Assembly: GCA_009835735.1 (NCBI GenBank)
Contig: VXWX01000018.1
Location: 1 to 42,471, forward strand
Direction of reading: 5' to 3'
Length of the DNA stretch: 42,471 nucleotides
Source of the DNA: Acidimicrobiaceae bacterium
GTDB taxonomy: Bacteria > Actinomycetota > Acidimicrobiia > Acidimicrobiales > Aldehydirespiratoraceae
The notes beneath the pieces are model-generated. The model saw only the letters and a list, made by a program, of their open reading frames with translations. It searched no databases and had not been told where the DNA came from. A program made the position numbers and the translations under genes. Below, in pieces: positions 24,748 through 33,090 of this stretch (the first letter of the stretch is position 1; each line of letters opens with the position of its first letter).

Positions 24748-25056
24748 TCAGTCGAGCCGGAAGATCTCGGGGAGCGCGGGTGCGCCGTCGGCGGGCACCC
24801 GGTCGGACAGGAACTCCGCCATCCAGTCCTCCCACCGGATGCAGTCGGGGTCGGCCGCCAGGACGGCGTTGGCCTCGACCGGGTCGTCACACTCGAAGTA
24901 CCCGAAGGCGATGTTGTTGTGCAGGAAGATGGTGAAGTTGCGCATGCCGGCCCTCTTGGTGGCCTCGAGTACCTCGGGCCACACCTGGCGGTGGGCTTCG
25001 ACGTACTCGGTGACCTTGTCGGGCCGGATCTCCAGGGCGAAGGCTTCGCGGCTCAC
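24748..25056 (-). CDS. rhaM: L-rhamnose mutarotase
   Basis: A 102-residue RhaM-family protein, which interconverts alpha and beta anomers of L-rhamnose. It aligns along its whole length with Escherichia coli RhaM (104 residues). H22 in EAHRQVWPEV matches the catalytic His22 of RhaM, and PDCIRWEDWMAEF matches the region with the conserved Trp. L-fucose mutarotases of this fold are more distant. It starts with GTG, with AGAGGAG about 7 bases upstream. Located 28 bases after the inner-membrane permease gene in the sugar-importer operon, it is the best single marker that the imported or released sugar is L-rhamnose or a close 6-deoxyhexose. Confidence 0.9.
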   Translation of the reverse strand: MSREAFALEIRPDKVTEYVEAHRQVWPEVLEATKRAGMRNFTIFLHNNIAFGYFECDDPVEANAVLAADPDCIRWEDWMAEFLSDRVPADGAPALPEIFRLD

Positions 25057-25084
25057 GGTGCTCTCCTCTCGGCTGGGCGTGTGC

Positions 25085-25930
25085 TCATCCGGTCATCCCC
25101 GATCGGGCCATGCTCTCCACGAAGCGGCGCTGCATGAACATGAACACGGCCATCACCGGAACCATGGACAGCAGCGACATGGCCGCCAGGATCTCGGGCC
25201 GCAGCGGGCTGGAGCTGGCATTGAAGGTGCCGCCCGCTACGCCGAGTTGGAGGGTCACCACCCACAAGTCGGAGTCAGCCACCGCCAGGAAGGGCCAGGC
25301 GTACAGGTTCCACGCGGCCAGGAACGAGACGATCACGAAGGCGGCCACGGTCGGCCCGGCCAGAGGGGCGTACAGGCTGCGGAACACCCGGATCGGTCCG
25401 GCACCGTCGAGGATCCCGGCCTCGTAGATCTCTCTGGGGACCGTCCGGAAGAACTGCCGGAACATGAACACCGACACGTCGGTGTAGGCCACGATGGGGA
25501 TGATCAGCCCCCAGTAGGTGTTGTACCAGCCGATCTCGAAGACGTAGATGAACAGCGGGATCATGATCACGTGGAACGGGACCATCAGGCCACCGATGAT
25601 CAGCAGCAGCAGCGAGTCCCGCAGCGGGAACCGCAGAGTGCTGAAGGCGTACCCGGCCATCATCCCCAGGATCGTCTGCCCACCGACCACCACGATGGTC
25701 AGCAGCGCGCTGTTGATGAAGGCCCGGGCCCCGATCTTCTCGTAGGCCTCCACGTAGTTGAACCAGGTGAAGGGGTCCGGGATCCACTCGAACGGGAAGG
25801 CGAAGGTCTGCGGGGCGGTCTGTAGCGACTTCGACAGGTTGAAGAGGAACGGCGCGATCATCACCACCGACCCGATGGTCAGAACCAGGTAGACCGCGAT
25901 CCGGCCCCGGTGCTTGACGAGCATCCTCAT
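25085..25930 (-). CDS. Carbohydrate ABC transporter permease, MalG type
   Basis: A 281-residue inner-membrane permease of the CUT1 family with about six transmembrane helices (first at ~12-32). The ATPase-docking EAA loop is EIYEAGILDGAGPIRVFRSL (~residues 185-204), and AAWNLYAWPFLAV lies after it. The ATG at 25930 overlaps the stop of the MalF-type permease as ATGA. Works with the adjacent permease and the lipoprotein at 26990-28405 to import the oligosaccharide or sugar. No ATP-binding subunit is encoded next to it, as is common for CUT1 systems served by a shared MsmK-type ATPase. Confidence 0.93.
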   Translation of the reverse strand: MRMLVKHRGRIAVYLVLTIGSVVMIAPFLFNLSKSLQTAPQTFAFPFEWIPDPFTWFNYVEAYEKIGARAFINSALLTIVVVGGQTILGMMAGYAFSTLRFPLRDSLLLLIIGGLMVPFHVIMIPLFIYVFEIGWYNTYWGLIIPIVAYTDVSVFMFRQFFRTVPREIYEAGILDGAGPIRVFRSLYAPLAGPTVAAFVIVSFLAAWNLYAWPFLAVADSDLWVVTLQLGVAGGTFNASSSPLRPEILAAMSLLSMVPVMAVFMFMQRRFVESMARSGMTG

Positions 25931-26916
25931 CCGTAGTGGCTCCATCGTCTCTGGGCTCTGAACAACCCGACGGTGAGCAGCAGCAGGATGGCGGTCAGGG
26001 CCACGCCCATGGCTGAGCCCAGTCCGATCTCGAACTGCCCCCTGAAGGCCCGCAGATACAGCAGGAAGGCGGTGGTGGTCGTGCTGAACTCTGGACCTCC
26101 GCCGGTGAGGACATGGAGGATGTCCCAAGATCCGACGCTGGTGATAGCCAGGTTCAGGATCACCAGCAGGAACGTCGTGGGCGCGCACAGCGGCCAGGTG
26201 ACGTGGAGGGCCTTCTGCCAGAAGTTGGCGCCGTCCACGATGGCCGCGTCGAGTTGGTCCCGGGGGACGGTCTGGAGGGCGGCCATGTAGAACACGGTGT
26301 TGAGGGGTACCAGCGACCACAGCAGAATGACCGCCACCACGTGGGGCGCCCACTGGGGAAGCACCAGGTAGGGCGTGTCGACATCGACGAAGAAGCTGAG
26401 GAACGTGTTGAAGAGGCCGTCGCTGGTGAACACGAACCGCCACATGGTGGCCACCGCCACGCCCGACGCCACCAGGGGCAGGAAGTAAGCCAGCCGGAGT
26501 ATGCCGACGCCCTTCAGCCGCTGGTTGAGGAGGTTGGCGAACACGAAGGAGATCAGGATGGCTGGCGGGGTCACCTCGAGGAACAGCAGGCCGGTGACCC
26601 GCAGGGACTTGAAGAACAGCGGGTCGTTGTGCAGGTTGGCGTAGTTCTCGAACCAGATGAAGCTCGTGTCGGCCAGCAGGTTCCTGTCGGTGAGGCTGAG
26701 ATAGATGCCGTACACGAGCGGGCCCAGCAGGAACATCCCGAACATCAGCAGCGCCGGGGCGATCAGGAGGTAGCCCGCCAGCCGCTCCTGGCCGCGCCAA
26801 CTCAGGCCACGGTGCTTCAGCGTCGCGGCCTCGCTCGCGGCGTCAACCTCGATCCCGGACATGTCGTCGACGTCGCTCGGAGCTAAGCCGGCGCGAGCCT
26901 TGCGCGTCAGCGCCAT
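25927..26916 (-). CDS. Carbohydrate ABC transporter permease, MalF/UgpA type
   Basis: A 329-residue CUT1 permease. About 45 cytoplasmic N-terminal residues precede the first membrane helix (LLIAPALLMFGMFLLGPLVY). The EAA loop is QLDAAIVDGANFWQKALHVT, and GSWDILHVLTGGGPEFSTTT is the characteristic C-terminal loop of sugar permeases. It sits 73 bases downstream of the binding-protein gene and overlaps the MalG-type gene. Partner of 25085-25930. Substrate is inferred from the rhaM neighbour to be a rhamnose-containing sugar. Confidence 0.93.
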   Translation of the reverse strand: MALTRKARAGLAPSDVDDMSGIEVDAASEAATLKHRGLSWRGQERLAGYLLIAPALLMFGMFLLGPLVYGIYLSLTDRNLLADTSFIWFENYANLHNDPLFFKSLRVTGLLFLEVTPPAILISFVFANLLNQRLKGVGILRLAYFLPLVASGVAVATMWRFVFTSDGLFNTFLSFFVDVDTPYLVLPQWAPHVVAVILLWSLVPLNTVFYMAALQTVPRDQLDAAIVDGANFWQKALHVTWPLCAPTTFLLVILNLAITSVGSWDILHVLTGGGPEFSTTTTAFLLYLRAFRGQFEIGLGSAMGVALTAILLLLTVGLFRAQRRWSHYG

Positions 26917-26989
26917 GACCGGAAATTACTGTCTGCCCGCCGGCTGCGCCGTCACGGCGCGGTCACGGGGTCTGTGGCTGCGGGATGTG

Positions 26990-28405
26990 TCAGCCCGGGA
27001 CTTCGATGGGGATGTCGCGCCGCACGGCCGGGCTCTCGGCCAGGGCCGCGTTCATGTTCTCCTCGTAGGGAGCCAGGGCGTCGTCCATGGACTGGCCCTC
27101 GATGACATAGCGCCGGAACGCTCCGTCGAACTCCGCGTAGTGGATGCCGCCCGCGCTGTCGAAGGGCCCGCCGATGGGGCTGATGATGATGGAGCGGGCC
27201 GCGTCGATGAACGCCTGGTGGTTGTTGGGCGGTGGTTGGCGCCATCTCGGGTCGTCGGCATAGCGCTTCAGCGGCGGCACCACTGCGCCGCCCTCCATCC
27301 AGGGCACGTAGGCGGGACCGTAGATGTGCTTGATGAGCTCCCAGACGACGTCGGGGTGCTCGGTCTGGGAGCTGATTCCCCAGCCGGCAGTGCCGCCGCC
27401 CCCGCGGGTGCCGTGGGTGCCATCGGGCAGGGTGTGCACGTCCCACTCGAACTCGGAGGCCCGCAACGCGGGGACTGACCACACCGCGCCCTCGACCATG
27501 GCGAACCGGCCGCCGATGAAGCCGTCGTGGGGCCCGCCGGCCGCGGTGATCTGCTCGGGAGTGGCGAACACCCCTTCGATGACCGGGTCCCACAGGGCTC
27601 GCAGCCCGGCCCGGAAGTTGTCGTCGATCAGCATGACCTGGGCCTCTTCGTCGAGGAAGTCCCCGCCGAAGGCTCCGATGGGTCCGTGAGCGTTGTCGGG
27701 GTTGTTCGACGCCGGCGCGTAGCCGATCACGTCGCCGGTGGTGAGCACGCGGGCGTACTCGGCCATGTCGTCCCAGGTGAAGCCTTCTCCGGGAAGCTCG
27801 AGGCCGGCCGCCTCCAGCATTGGGATGTTGTAGAAGAAGGTGTTCACGTCGGCGCTCATGCCCTGGCAGTGCATCTCGCCGGCCGCCTGGTCGCCCAGGG
27901 CCACCGTGGAGCAGACCTGGAGCATCGACGGGTACCACGCGTCAACGTTCAGGTCGGGGTCGGCCTCCAGATAGGGCCGCATGTCCAGCGTGACCCCCTG
28001 CTGGGCGAACAGGTCGACCCAGCCGTTGTGGCTGAAGAAGAGGTCGGGCATGTTCTCGACCGCCATGTAGGACACCAGCTTCTCGGTGTAGCCGTCGGGC
28101 GCAATCTCCTCCATCTCGATCGACACGCCCGGATGCAGCGCGGTGAACGAGTCGATCGTCGGCTGCACCTCGTCGAAGTAGGGCAGGCCCTGCAGGCTCA
28201 TGGCACCCCAGCGCAGCGAGCCGCTCAGTTCCGGGGCAGCCGCCTCCGTTGTGGTCGGGGCCGCGGTAGTTGTTGGCGCAGCCGTGGTGGTGGGCGCGGG
28301 CGCTGGATCATCGTCGCCGCACGCCCCGAGGATGGCGGCGGCACCCAAGCCACCTCCGGTGAGCGTCAAGAACCTTCGGCGGTCCATACCATTATGTCGA
28401 GTCAT
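26990..28405 (-). CDS. Sugar-binding lipoprotein of ABC importer (Tat-exported)
   Basis: A 471-residue extracellular solute-binding protein, family 1. The N-terminus has a twin-arginine signal (MDRRRFLTLTGGG) and a lipobox (AAILGACGDD), so it is exported folded and lipid-anchored at Cys ~28. A linker of PTTT-AA repeats (~residues 34-53) tethers the binding domain, which begins near SGSLRWGAMSLQG. MPDLFFSHNGWVDLF and GRFAMVEGAVW are typical of CUT1 binding proteins. A strong GAGGAGGGAG site precedes the ATG. It heads the operon SBP-permease-permease-rhaM-PhyH and defines substrate choice. It is divergent from the EthD-type gene, with 180 bases between. Confidence 0.93.
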   Translation of the reverse strand: MTRHNGMDRRRFLTLTGGGLGAAAILGACGDDDPAPAPTTTAAPTTTAAPTTTEAAAPELSGSLRWGAMSLQGLPYFDEVQPTIDSFTALHPGVSIEMEEIAPDGYTEKLVSYMAVENMPDLFFSHNGWVDLFAQQGVTLDMRPYLEADPDLNVDAWYPSMLQVCSTVALGDQAAGEMHCQGMSADVNTFFYNIPMLEAAGLELPGEGFTWDDMAEYARVLTTGDVIGYAPASNNPDNAHGPIGAFGGDFLDEEAQVMLIDDNFRAGLRALWDPVIEGVFATPEQITAAGGPHDGFIGGRFAMVEGAVWSVPALRASEFEWDVHTLPDGTHGTRGGGGTAGWGISSQTEHPDVVWELIKHIYGPAYVPWMEGGAVVPPLKRYADDPRWRQPPPNNHQAFIDAARSIIISPIGGPFDSAGGIHYAEFDGAFRRYVIEGQSMDDALAPYEENMNAALAESPAVRRDIPIEVPG

Positions 28406-28585
28406 CGCTCCCTCCTCAGAGCCGTCCCCCTGCGCGAGACCGATAAGTCCCGCTGAGCGACACCATACGCGGGTCAGGAACGTGACGAGAAATCCGCAAC
28501 CTTGAGGGTCGCCGTCATCTGGAATGGCGGTTCCTTCGTCGATTAGGTCAATATGGCTGCCCGACCCACGACCTCGGAGGCCACC

Positions 28586-28951
28586 ATGATCAAGGTGATC
28601 GGCACGGCGTACAAGCGCGACGACTTCACGACCCAGGAGTTCTTCGACTACTGGCGGGACGTCCACGCGCCCATCTCGGCGAAGATCGGCCCGATGCGCG
28701 GCTACGTGGTCTCCGAGGTGATCAGGAAAGTCCAGGGAGAGTTGCAGGCCGAGGCGTTCATCGAGCAGTGGTGGGACGACCTGGACGCGTTCGAGAAGGC
28801 GGGCGAGACACCCGAGATGGAGGTCGCCTGGGCGGACGTCTCGAACTACGCCAAGACCACCGGGACGTTCTGGGTGACGAAGGAGCACGTCTACATCCCG
28901 CCTCCCATCCCGAGGGGCGGCACCTTGAGCAGGCAGGCCTGGCTCGCCTAG
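28586..28951 (+). CDS. EthD-domain (dimeric alpha-beta barrel) protein
   Basis: A 121-residue ferredoxin-like alpha/beta protein of the EthD type: MIKVIGTAYKRDDFTTQEFF, then DYWRDVHAPISAKI (the W-x-x-x-H-A motif of the family) and a second half with AEAFIEQWWDDLDAFEKA. EthD proteins assist degradative operons or act as small decarboxylase/cyclase-like barrels; the role here is unknown. The ATG at 28586 has CGGAGG 5 bases upstream and starts the first beta strand, so it is preferred to the ATG at 28553. It is a single-gene unit between the two importer operons and ends in a palindrome shared with the convergent gene. Confidence 0.8.
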   Translation: MIKVIGTAYKRDDFTTQEFFDYWRDVHAPISAKIGPMRGYVVSEVIRKVQGELQAEAFIEQWWDDLDAFEKAGETPEMEVAWADVSNYAKTTGTFWVTKEHVYIPPPIPRGGTLSRQAWLA

Positions 28952-28964
28952 GGGAAATCCCCTA
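28949..28964. terminator. Short perfect hairpin containing both convergent stop codons
   Basis: TAGGGG (28949-28954), loop AAAT, CCCCTA (28959-28964) form a perfect 6-bp stem. The TAG of the EthD gene is the left arm's first three bases and the TAG of the leftward gene is the right arm's last three. The intergenic space is only 10 bases. A weak bidirectional terminator is likely. Confidence 0.45.
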
Positions 28965-30188
28965 CGTGGAGGACGCCGGCGCGTCCAGGACCCTTCCCAG
29001 TTCGGGAACCCAATCCAGGCGGGTCTCGCTGGTCATCCCGTAGTTGGTGATGCTCAAGTCGTTGAATCCCATCTCGCTGATGGTTCTGAAGCGGCGCCTG
29101 GCGTCATCGAGAGTGGCCAGGTATTGCGGTGCGAGGTTCAGGACGACGTTGACCCTCGATGGGTCGAAGTAGCGGCCCGCGTACTCCAGCTCGGAGCGAG
29201 TCCACCCCTCATCGACTTTGGCCGCGCCGGGACCGCCGGCCGTGTAGCCGAAGACGATCAGCCGGTCAAGGACTCGTGACCAGGCGGCGAAGTCGGTGCC
29301 CTCGATCCAGGTGCTGTGCTCGAGCGTCGGCGGGAAGATGGCCGAGAAGCAGTGGAGCTCCGTGCTCTCGCTGTGGCATAGCTCTGCCAGCGAGGAGACG
29401 AGGGAGGCCACTGTCGCCTGCCTGTACGAGATGAATGCCTGGAGGTCGTCGTTCGCCGCGAGTGCTTCTCTCACGTCCTCCACCCCGACGCTCCAGACGT
29501 CATCGCGCCATCGTCTCTCCAAGTCCCGGCTGATCGACTCCCGGAGCTCGACGACCGAGATCCCCTCCCGGCGGGCTCCGGCCATGCACGCGTCGCAGAA
29601 GCACAGCGACAGGAACAGTTCCTCGAGCGGCCCGTGGCCGACATACTCCGCCTCATGGTGGTGGAAATGGCGATAGCCGAGGTAACCGACGGATTCGAGC
29701 TGGATGGCGTGGAAGATGCGCGACCGGGCCAGTTCGCCGACCAGGGACTCGGCGAACCGGCGAGCCTGCGGATGGGAGGGGCACAGAGCATACGAATACG
29801 GGTTCCCGAAGCAGTTCCGCACAACGGCCACGGAGAGCCTCCGACCGAGCTCGGAGCCGTGCATCGGCATCGCCCATGCGTTGAGCCGGATTCCCCGGTC
29901 TGAGAGCGCCTCTGCCAGTCCCTGCCAGAACCGTTTGCCCGTCCCGGGGGCGGACGCCGACTCCATCCCGGCGAGGGGTGTCTCGAGGCTCTCGAACGGG
30001 TAGTTCGCCCCGGGCCCGCCCAGGAGACGGACCTTGTGCTCGCGTGCCCGCGGCAGGAGCGCACGGCCGGAGTGATAGAGGACGCTGGGGCTCGCCGACG
30101 TGACGCCCAGTTCGTCCAGGCGCGCCGCGAATCGGTCGATCCCCTCGTCTTCGATGTCCCAGGGGAAGACCCAGAACCCGACCGGCAT
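28962..30188 (-). CDS. Unassigned TIM-barrel-like protein with Cys pair
   Basis: A 408-residue cytoplasmic protein I cannot assign to a named family with certainty. It begins VGFWVFPWDIEDEGIDRF, then repeats the rhythm of a TIM barrel. LSLCFCDACMAGARREG (~residue 190) is a C-x-C-x-x-C cluster of the kind found in some glycoside-hydrolase-like barrels, where it binds metal. IQLESVGYLGYRHFHHHEAEY supplies possible acidic and His residues. The last third (NVVLNLAPQYLATLDDARRR, GFNDLSITNYGM) resembles the C-terminal strands of such barrels. AGGAG lies 6 bases before the ATG. It is the last gene of the second importer operon, 20 bases after a Gfo/Idh/MocA gene, so a sugar-modifying or glycosidase role is a reasonable guess only. 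Confidence 0.72.
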   Translation of the reverse strand: MPVGFWVFPWDIEDEGIDRFAARLDELGVTSASPSVLYHSGRALLPRAREHKVRLLGGPGANYPFESLETPLAGMESASAPGTGKRFWQGLAEALSDRGIRLNAWAMPMHGSELGRRLSVAVVRNCFGNPYSYALCPSHPQARRFAESLVGELARSRIFHAIQLESVGYLGYRHFHHHEAEYVGHGPLEELFLSLCFCDACMAGARREGISVVELRESISRDLERRWRDDVWSVGVEDVREALAANDDLQAFISYRQATVASLVSSLAELCHSESTELHCFSAIFPPTLEHSTWIEGTDFAAWSRVLDRLIVFGYTAGGPGAAKVDEGWTRSELEYAGRYFDPSRVNVVLNLAPQYLATLDDARRRFRTISEMGFNDLSITNYGMTSETRLDWVPELGRVLDAPASST

Positions 30189-30208
30189 CCGTGCTCCTGT
30201 CCTTGGTC

Positions 30209-31243
30209 TCAGTCCTCGACGGCCGCCGGTGTTCCCGACTCCGCGGCGCGGTCGATCGCTTCCACGACCGCCTGGACATGCACCGCGTCGTCGATCGAGG
30301 CGACGCCGGTGTGGAGGTCGCCACGGACATGGGCCAGGAAGTCGAAGAGCTCGTCGCGCAGCGCTCCGCCCACCCCCAGTGCCGAGGCGGGAAACAGCGT
30401 TGACTCGGGCACGTAGGTCCGCTCGTCGGTCATCAGCATGAGCGACGGGTCGTACAACGAGAGCGTCTCTACGGCCGACGTGCCGTGCACCTCGAAGTGC
30501 GCGTCGAGAACGCCGGCGCCCTCATCCTCTCGTCCCAGCGGGCCGACGATGTTGGCCGGCGCGCCGTCGGGAATGAGCCACGATGTCTCCAGCACAGCCA
30601 GAGCGCCGCCGTCGAACTCCAGGACGGCCACCACAGCCTCGGGCGGAGGCCCTCCGAGGAACTTCTGGCCCCACGCCGACACGCGAACGCAGCGCTGCTT
30701 GGTGAGCCACGTCGCCAGATCCAGGTCGTGGACCATGCTTTCCAGCACCGGATGGCTGTGCTTGCCCCATGTCTCGAACCAGGTGCGGGAGCAATTCCGC
30801 TTGGAACGGATCAGCACCACCCGGCCGAGGCGCCCGCTGTTCACATGGTCGTGCAGCAGCTGGTGGCGGGCCTCGTACCGCAGGATGTAGCCCGCTTGGA
30901 AAATGAGGCCGGCTTGATCTGCGAGGTTCTTCAGTTCCCGGGCCTCGGCCCAGGACAGGGCCAGCGGCTTCTCGGAGAACACGTGGATGCCGGCCTCGAG
31001 TGCGGCCCGGGTGATGGCGGCGTGACTGTCCGAGGACGAGGCGACGATCACGCAGTCCGGCTCCATGTCCCGGAGCATCTCGACCGCGTCGTTGAAGATC
31101 AGTGCCTGCGGGTGCTCCCGTGCCGCCTGTTCCCGGCGGTCCTTACTCAACTCGGCAATGGCGAATTCGGTGACGAACGGATTGGCCGCTATGACCTGGG
31201 CGTGCCGGATGGCGAAACCGAAGCCTGCGAGTCCTACCTTCAT
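30209..31243 (-). CDS. Gfo/Idh/MocA-family oxidoreductase
   Basis: A 344-residue oxidoreductase. The Rossmann fold shows VGLAGFGFAIRHAQVIA, less glycine-rich than usual, and then VIVASSSDSHAAITRAAL and HVFSEKPLAL (EKP, catalytic Lys). The second domain has LESMVHDLDLATWL with the conserved D-x-D/H region that binds sugar. Probable NAD(P)-dependent dehydrogenase of a sugar, cyclitol or their glycosides. Its ATG overlaps the stop of the upstream permease by one base, so it belongs to the second importer operon. It is only distantly related to the Gfo/Idh/MocA protein at 20648-21745. Confidence 0.87.
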   Translation of the reverse strand: MKVGLAGFGFAIRHAQVIAANPFVTEFAIAELSKDRREQAAREHPQALIFNDAVEMLRDMEPDCVIVASSSDSHAAITRAALEAGIHVFSEKPLALSWAEARELKNLADQAGLIFQAGYILRYEARHQLLHDHVNSGRLGRVVLIRSKRNCSRTWFETWGKHSHPVLESMVHDLDLATWLTKQRCVRVSAWGQKFLGGPPPEAVVAVLEFDGGALAVLETSWLIPDGAPANIVGPLGREDEGAGVLDAHFEVHGTSAVETLSLYDPSLMLMTDERTYVPESTLFPASALGVGGALRDELFDFLAHVRGDLHTGVASIDDAVHVQAVVEAIDRAAESGTPAAVED

Positions 31244-32118
31244 TATTTGGCAACGCCCTGGGCCAACCCCCGCACGACGTAGCGCTGGAATACGAGCGCG
31301 AGCAGCACCGGCGGCACGACCGCGAGTACAGTCGCGGCCGCCAATGTTGTCCAGTTGAACTGGAAGAAGCCCCGGAACCCAGCGAGGACCGGTGGAATGG
31401 TCAACTGGTTGGTCAACGTCAGCGCGTAGAAGAACTCCCCCCAGCTCTCGAGGAACACCAGACAGGCGGCCGCGATGAAGCCGGGCCTGGCGATGGGACG
31501 TATCACATACCAGAGCGCCTGAAGCCGCGAGGCCCCGTCCACCAGAGCGGCCTCGTCCAGTTCGCGGGGCAGCCCGTCGAAGTAGTTCTTGAGCACCAGG
31601 ATGGTGATCGGCAGCGTGAACGAGATGTAGACGACCACGAGTCCGTAGCGGCTGTTGATGAGGCCCAGGTCGCGGAGGGCGACGAAGAAGGCGGCCACGA
31701 TCGCGATCGGGGGCACGAGACGAGCGAAGAGAACGGAGAAGTAGCTCAGCCGGGAGCCTCGGAACCGGAACCGTGACATCGAATAGGCGGCCGTGCCGCC
31801 CAGGGCGAGGTTCGCCACGACGGTGAGGATGCCTACGGCGAAACTCTCTCCCAGTGCCGTCAGCACTCTGAGGCCTACCTGGGCGCCGCCGGGAGCGACT
31901 TGGCCGGCGAGGATCGCGCTGTAGTTCCCCAGGGTCGGCTCTTCCGGGATCCAGTGCGGTGGCACCGCCACTGCCTCGGCGGGGGTCATGAAGCTGCTGT
32001 TGACGAGGAACCAGAACGGGAACAGCACCCAGACGGCGAACAGCACGAGTGCCGCGTACAGCAGTGCGGTGACCGCCCTCTTCCTGAGAACTGGTCGACT
32101 CAGCGTCCTGCTCGCCAT
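31243..32118 (-). CDS. Carbohydrate ABC transporter permease, MalG type (second importer)
   Basis: A 291-residue CUT1 permease with a first membrane helix at ~16-38 (LLYAALVLFAVWVLFPFWFL) and the EAA loop ELDEAALVDGASRLQALWYV. It is 10 bases downstream of its MalF-type partner and overlaps the following oxidoreductase gene by one base. Not a close copy of the 25-27 kb permeases, so this importer carries a different substrate. Confidence 0.92.
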   Translation of the reverse strand: MASRTLSRPVLRKRAVTALLYAALVLFAVWVLFPFWFLVNSSFMTPAEAVAVPPHWIPEEPTLGNYSAILAGQVAPGGAQVGLRVLTALGESFAVGILTVVANLALGGTAAYSMSRFRFRGSRLSYFSVLFARLVPPIAIVAAFFVALRDLGLINSRYGLVVVYISFTLPITILVLKNYFDGLPRELDEAALVDGASRLQALWYVIRPIARPGFIAAACLVFLESWGEFFYALTLTNQLTIPPVLAGFRGFFQFNWTTLAAATVLAVVPPVLLALVFQRYVVRGLAQGVAK

Positions 32119-32128
32119 CGCTTCTCGC

Positions 32129-33004
32129 TCACGCTGCCAACGGGTCGTCTCGTCCGAGCAATATGAGGGCGATCGAGCTCACAAGCACGGCGACGACTCC
32201 CAGCATCACCGCCAGCGCCGACCCGGCTCCTATGTCCGAGAATATGAAGAGCTGCCGGTACAGCAGGATCGGCAGCAGGGTGGTGGCATCACCGGGTCCG
32301 CCCTGGGTCATCACCCAGACGGTGTCGAACTGGAGAACCCCGTAGATCACGTTGATGACGACAACCACCAGCAGCATCGGGCGGATCCAGGGGAAGACGA
32401 CCCCGCGGAACCGTTGCCACGCCGTGGCCCCGTCGACCTTCGCCGCCTCGACTATCTCGTTGGGGAGGGTCTGGAGAGAAGCCAGGAACAGCAGGGCCGA
32501 GAACGACGCCTGGTGCCAGGCGGCCGCCAGGATCGTGAACACGAGGGCCCATTCCCGGTCGGCCAGGAACGGCTTGTAGTCCTCGATCACGCCGATCTCG
32601 AACAGGACCGCGTTCAGTCCGCCGACCTGCGGGTCGATGAGCCACTTCCACATCACCCCCGCGATGATGACGGGCGTGGCCCAGGGGATGATCAGGAGCG
32701 CCCGGGCGATGCCCCGCCCTCGCAGCGGCTGGTCGAGCAGCAGCGCGAAGAGCAGCCCGAGGACGGTGGCCAGGAGGACGTATCCGGCCGTGTACTGCAA
32801 GGTGACCACGAGCGACTCGACGAAGGACTCGTCCCCGAGAACCTTCCCGTAGTTGTCGGTGCCGACGAACGTGGCGGGATCGTCCGAGAGCGGGACCCGC
32901 TGGAAGCTGTAGATCAGCGTCTGTACGCCTGGAATGCCGACGACCAGGACCAGCGAGATGATGGCGGGAAGCGCGAGCACCAGGCCGAACTGCCGGTCGC
33001 TCAA
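32129..33004 (-). CDS. Carbohydrate ABC transporter permease, MalF type (second importer)
   Basis: A permease of at least 291 residues. It has FGLVLALPAIISLVLVVGIP as the first helix, the EAA loop EIVEAAKVDGATAWQRFRGV, and TVWVMTQGGPGDATTLLPIL. The only standard start available is TTG at 33004, which leaves just 5 residues before the first helix and no good ribosome-binding site. The open frame continues upstream to near 33085 without ATG or GTG, encoding a hydrophilic stretch (TATARAKAPPQAGSR) typical of MalF N-termini. A rare CTG start near 33085, or an error, is possible. Partner of 31243-32118. Confidence 0.88.
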   Translation of the reverse strand: MSDRQFGLVLALPAIISLVLVVGIPGVQTLIYSFQRVPLSDDPATFVGTDNYGKVLGDESFVESLVVTLQYTAGYVLLATVLGLLFALLLDQPLRGRGIARALLIIPWATPVIIAGVMWKWLIDPQVGGLNAVLFEIGVIEDYKPFLADREWALVFTILAAAWHQASFSALLFLASLQTLPNEIVEAAKVDGATAWQRFRGVVFPWIRPMLLVVVVINVIYGVLQFDTVWVMTQGGPGDATTLLPILLYRQLFIFSDIGAGSALAVMLGVVAVLVSSIALILLGRDDPLAA

Positions 33005-33090
33005 CCGGGACCCGGCTTGGGGTGGCGCCTTGGCGCGCGCCGTCGCCGTCTTTGAAGCTTGAAGCGTTCCCTGAGGTGAGGTCAGTGCTA

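Noticed and set aside
28230..28310. Short repeats, possibly a CRISPR or satellite
   Set aside because: They encode the PTTT-AA linker of the binding lipoprotein; the units are a few codons long with no spacers.
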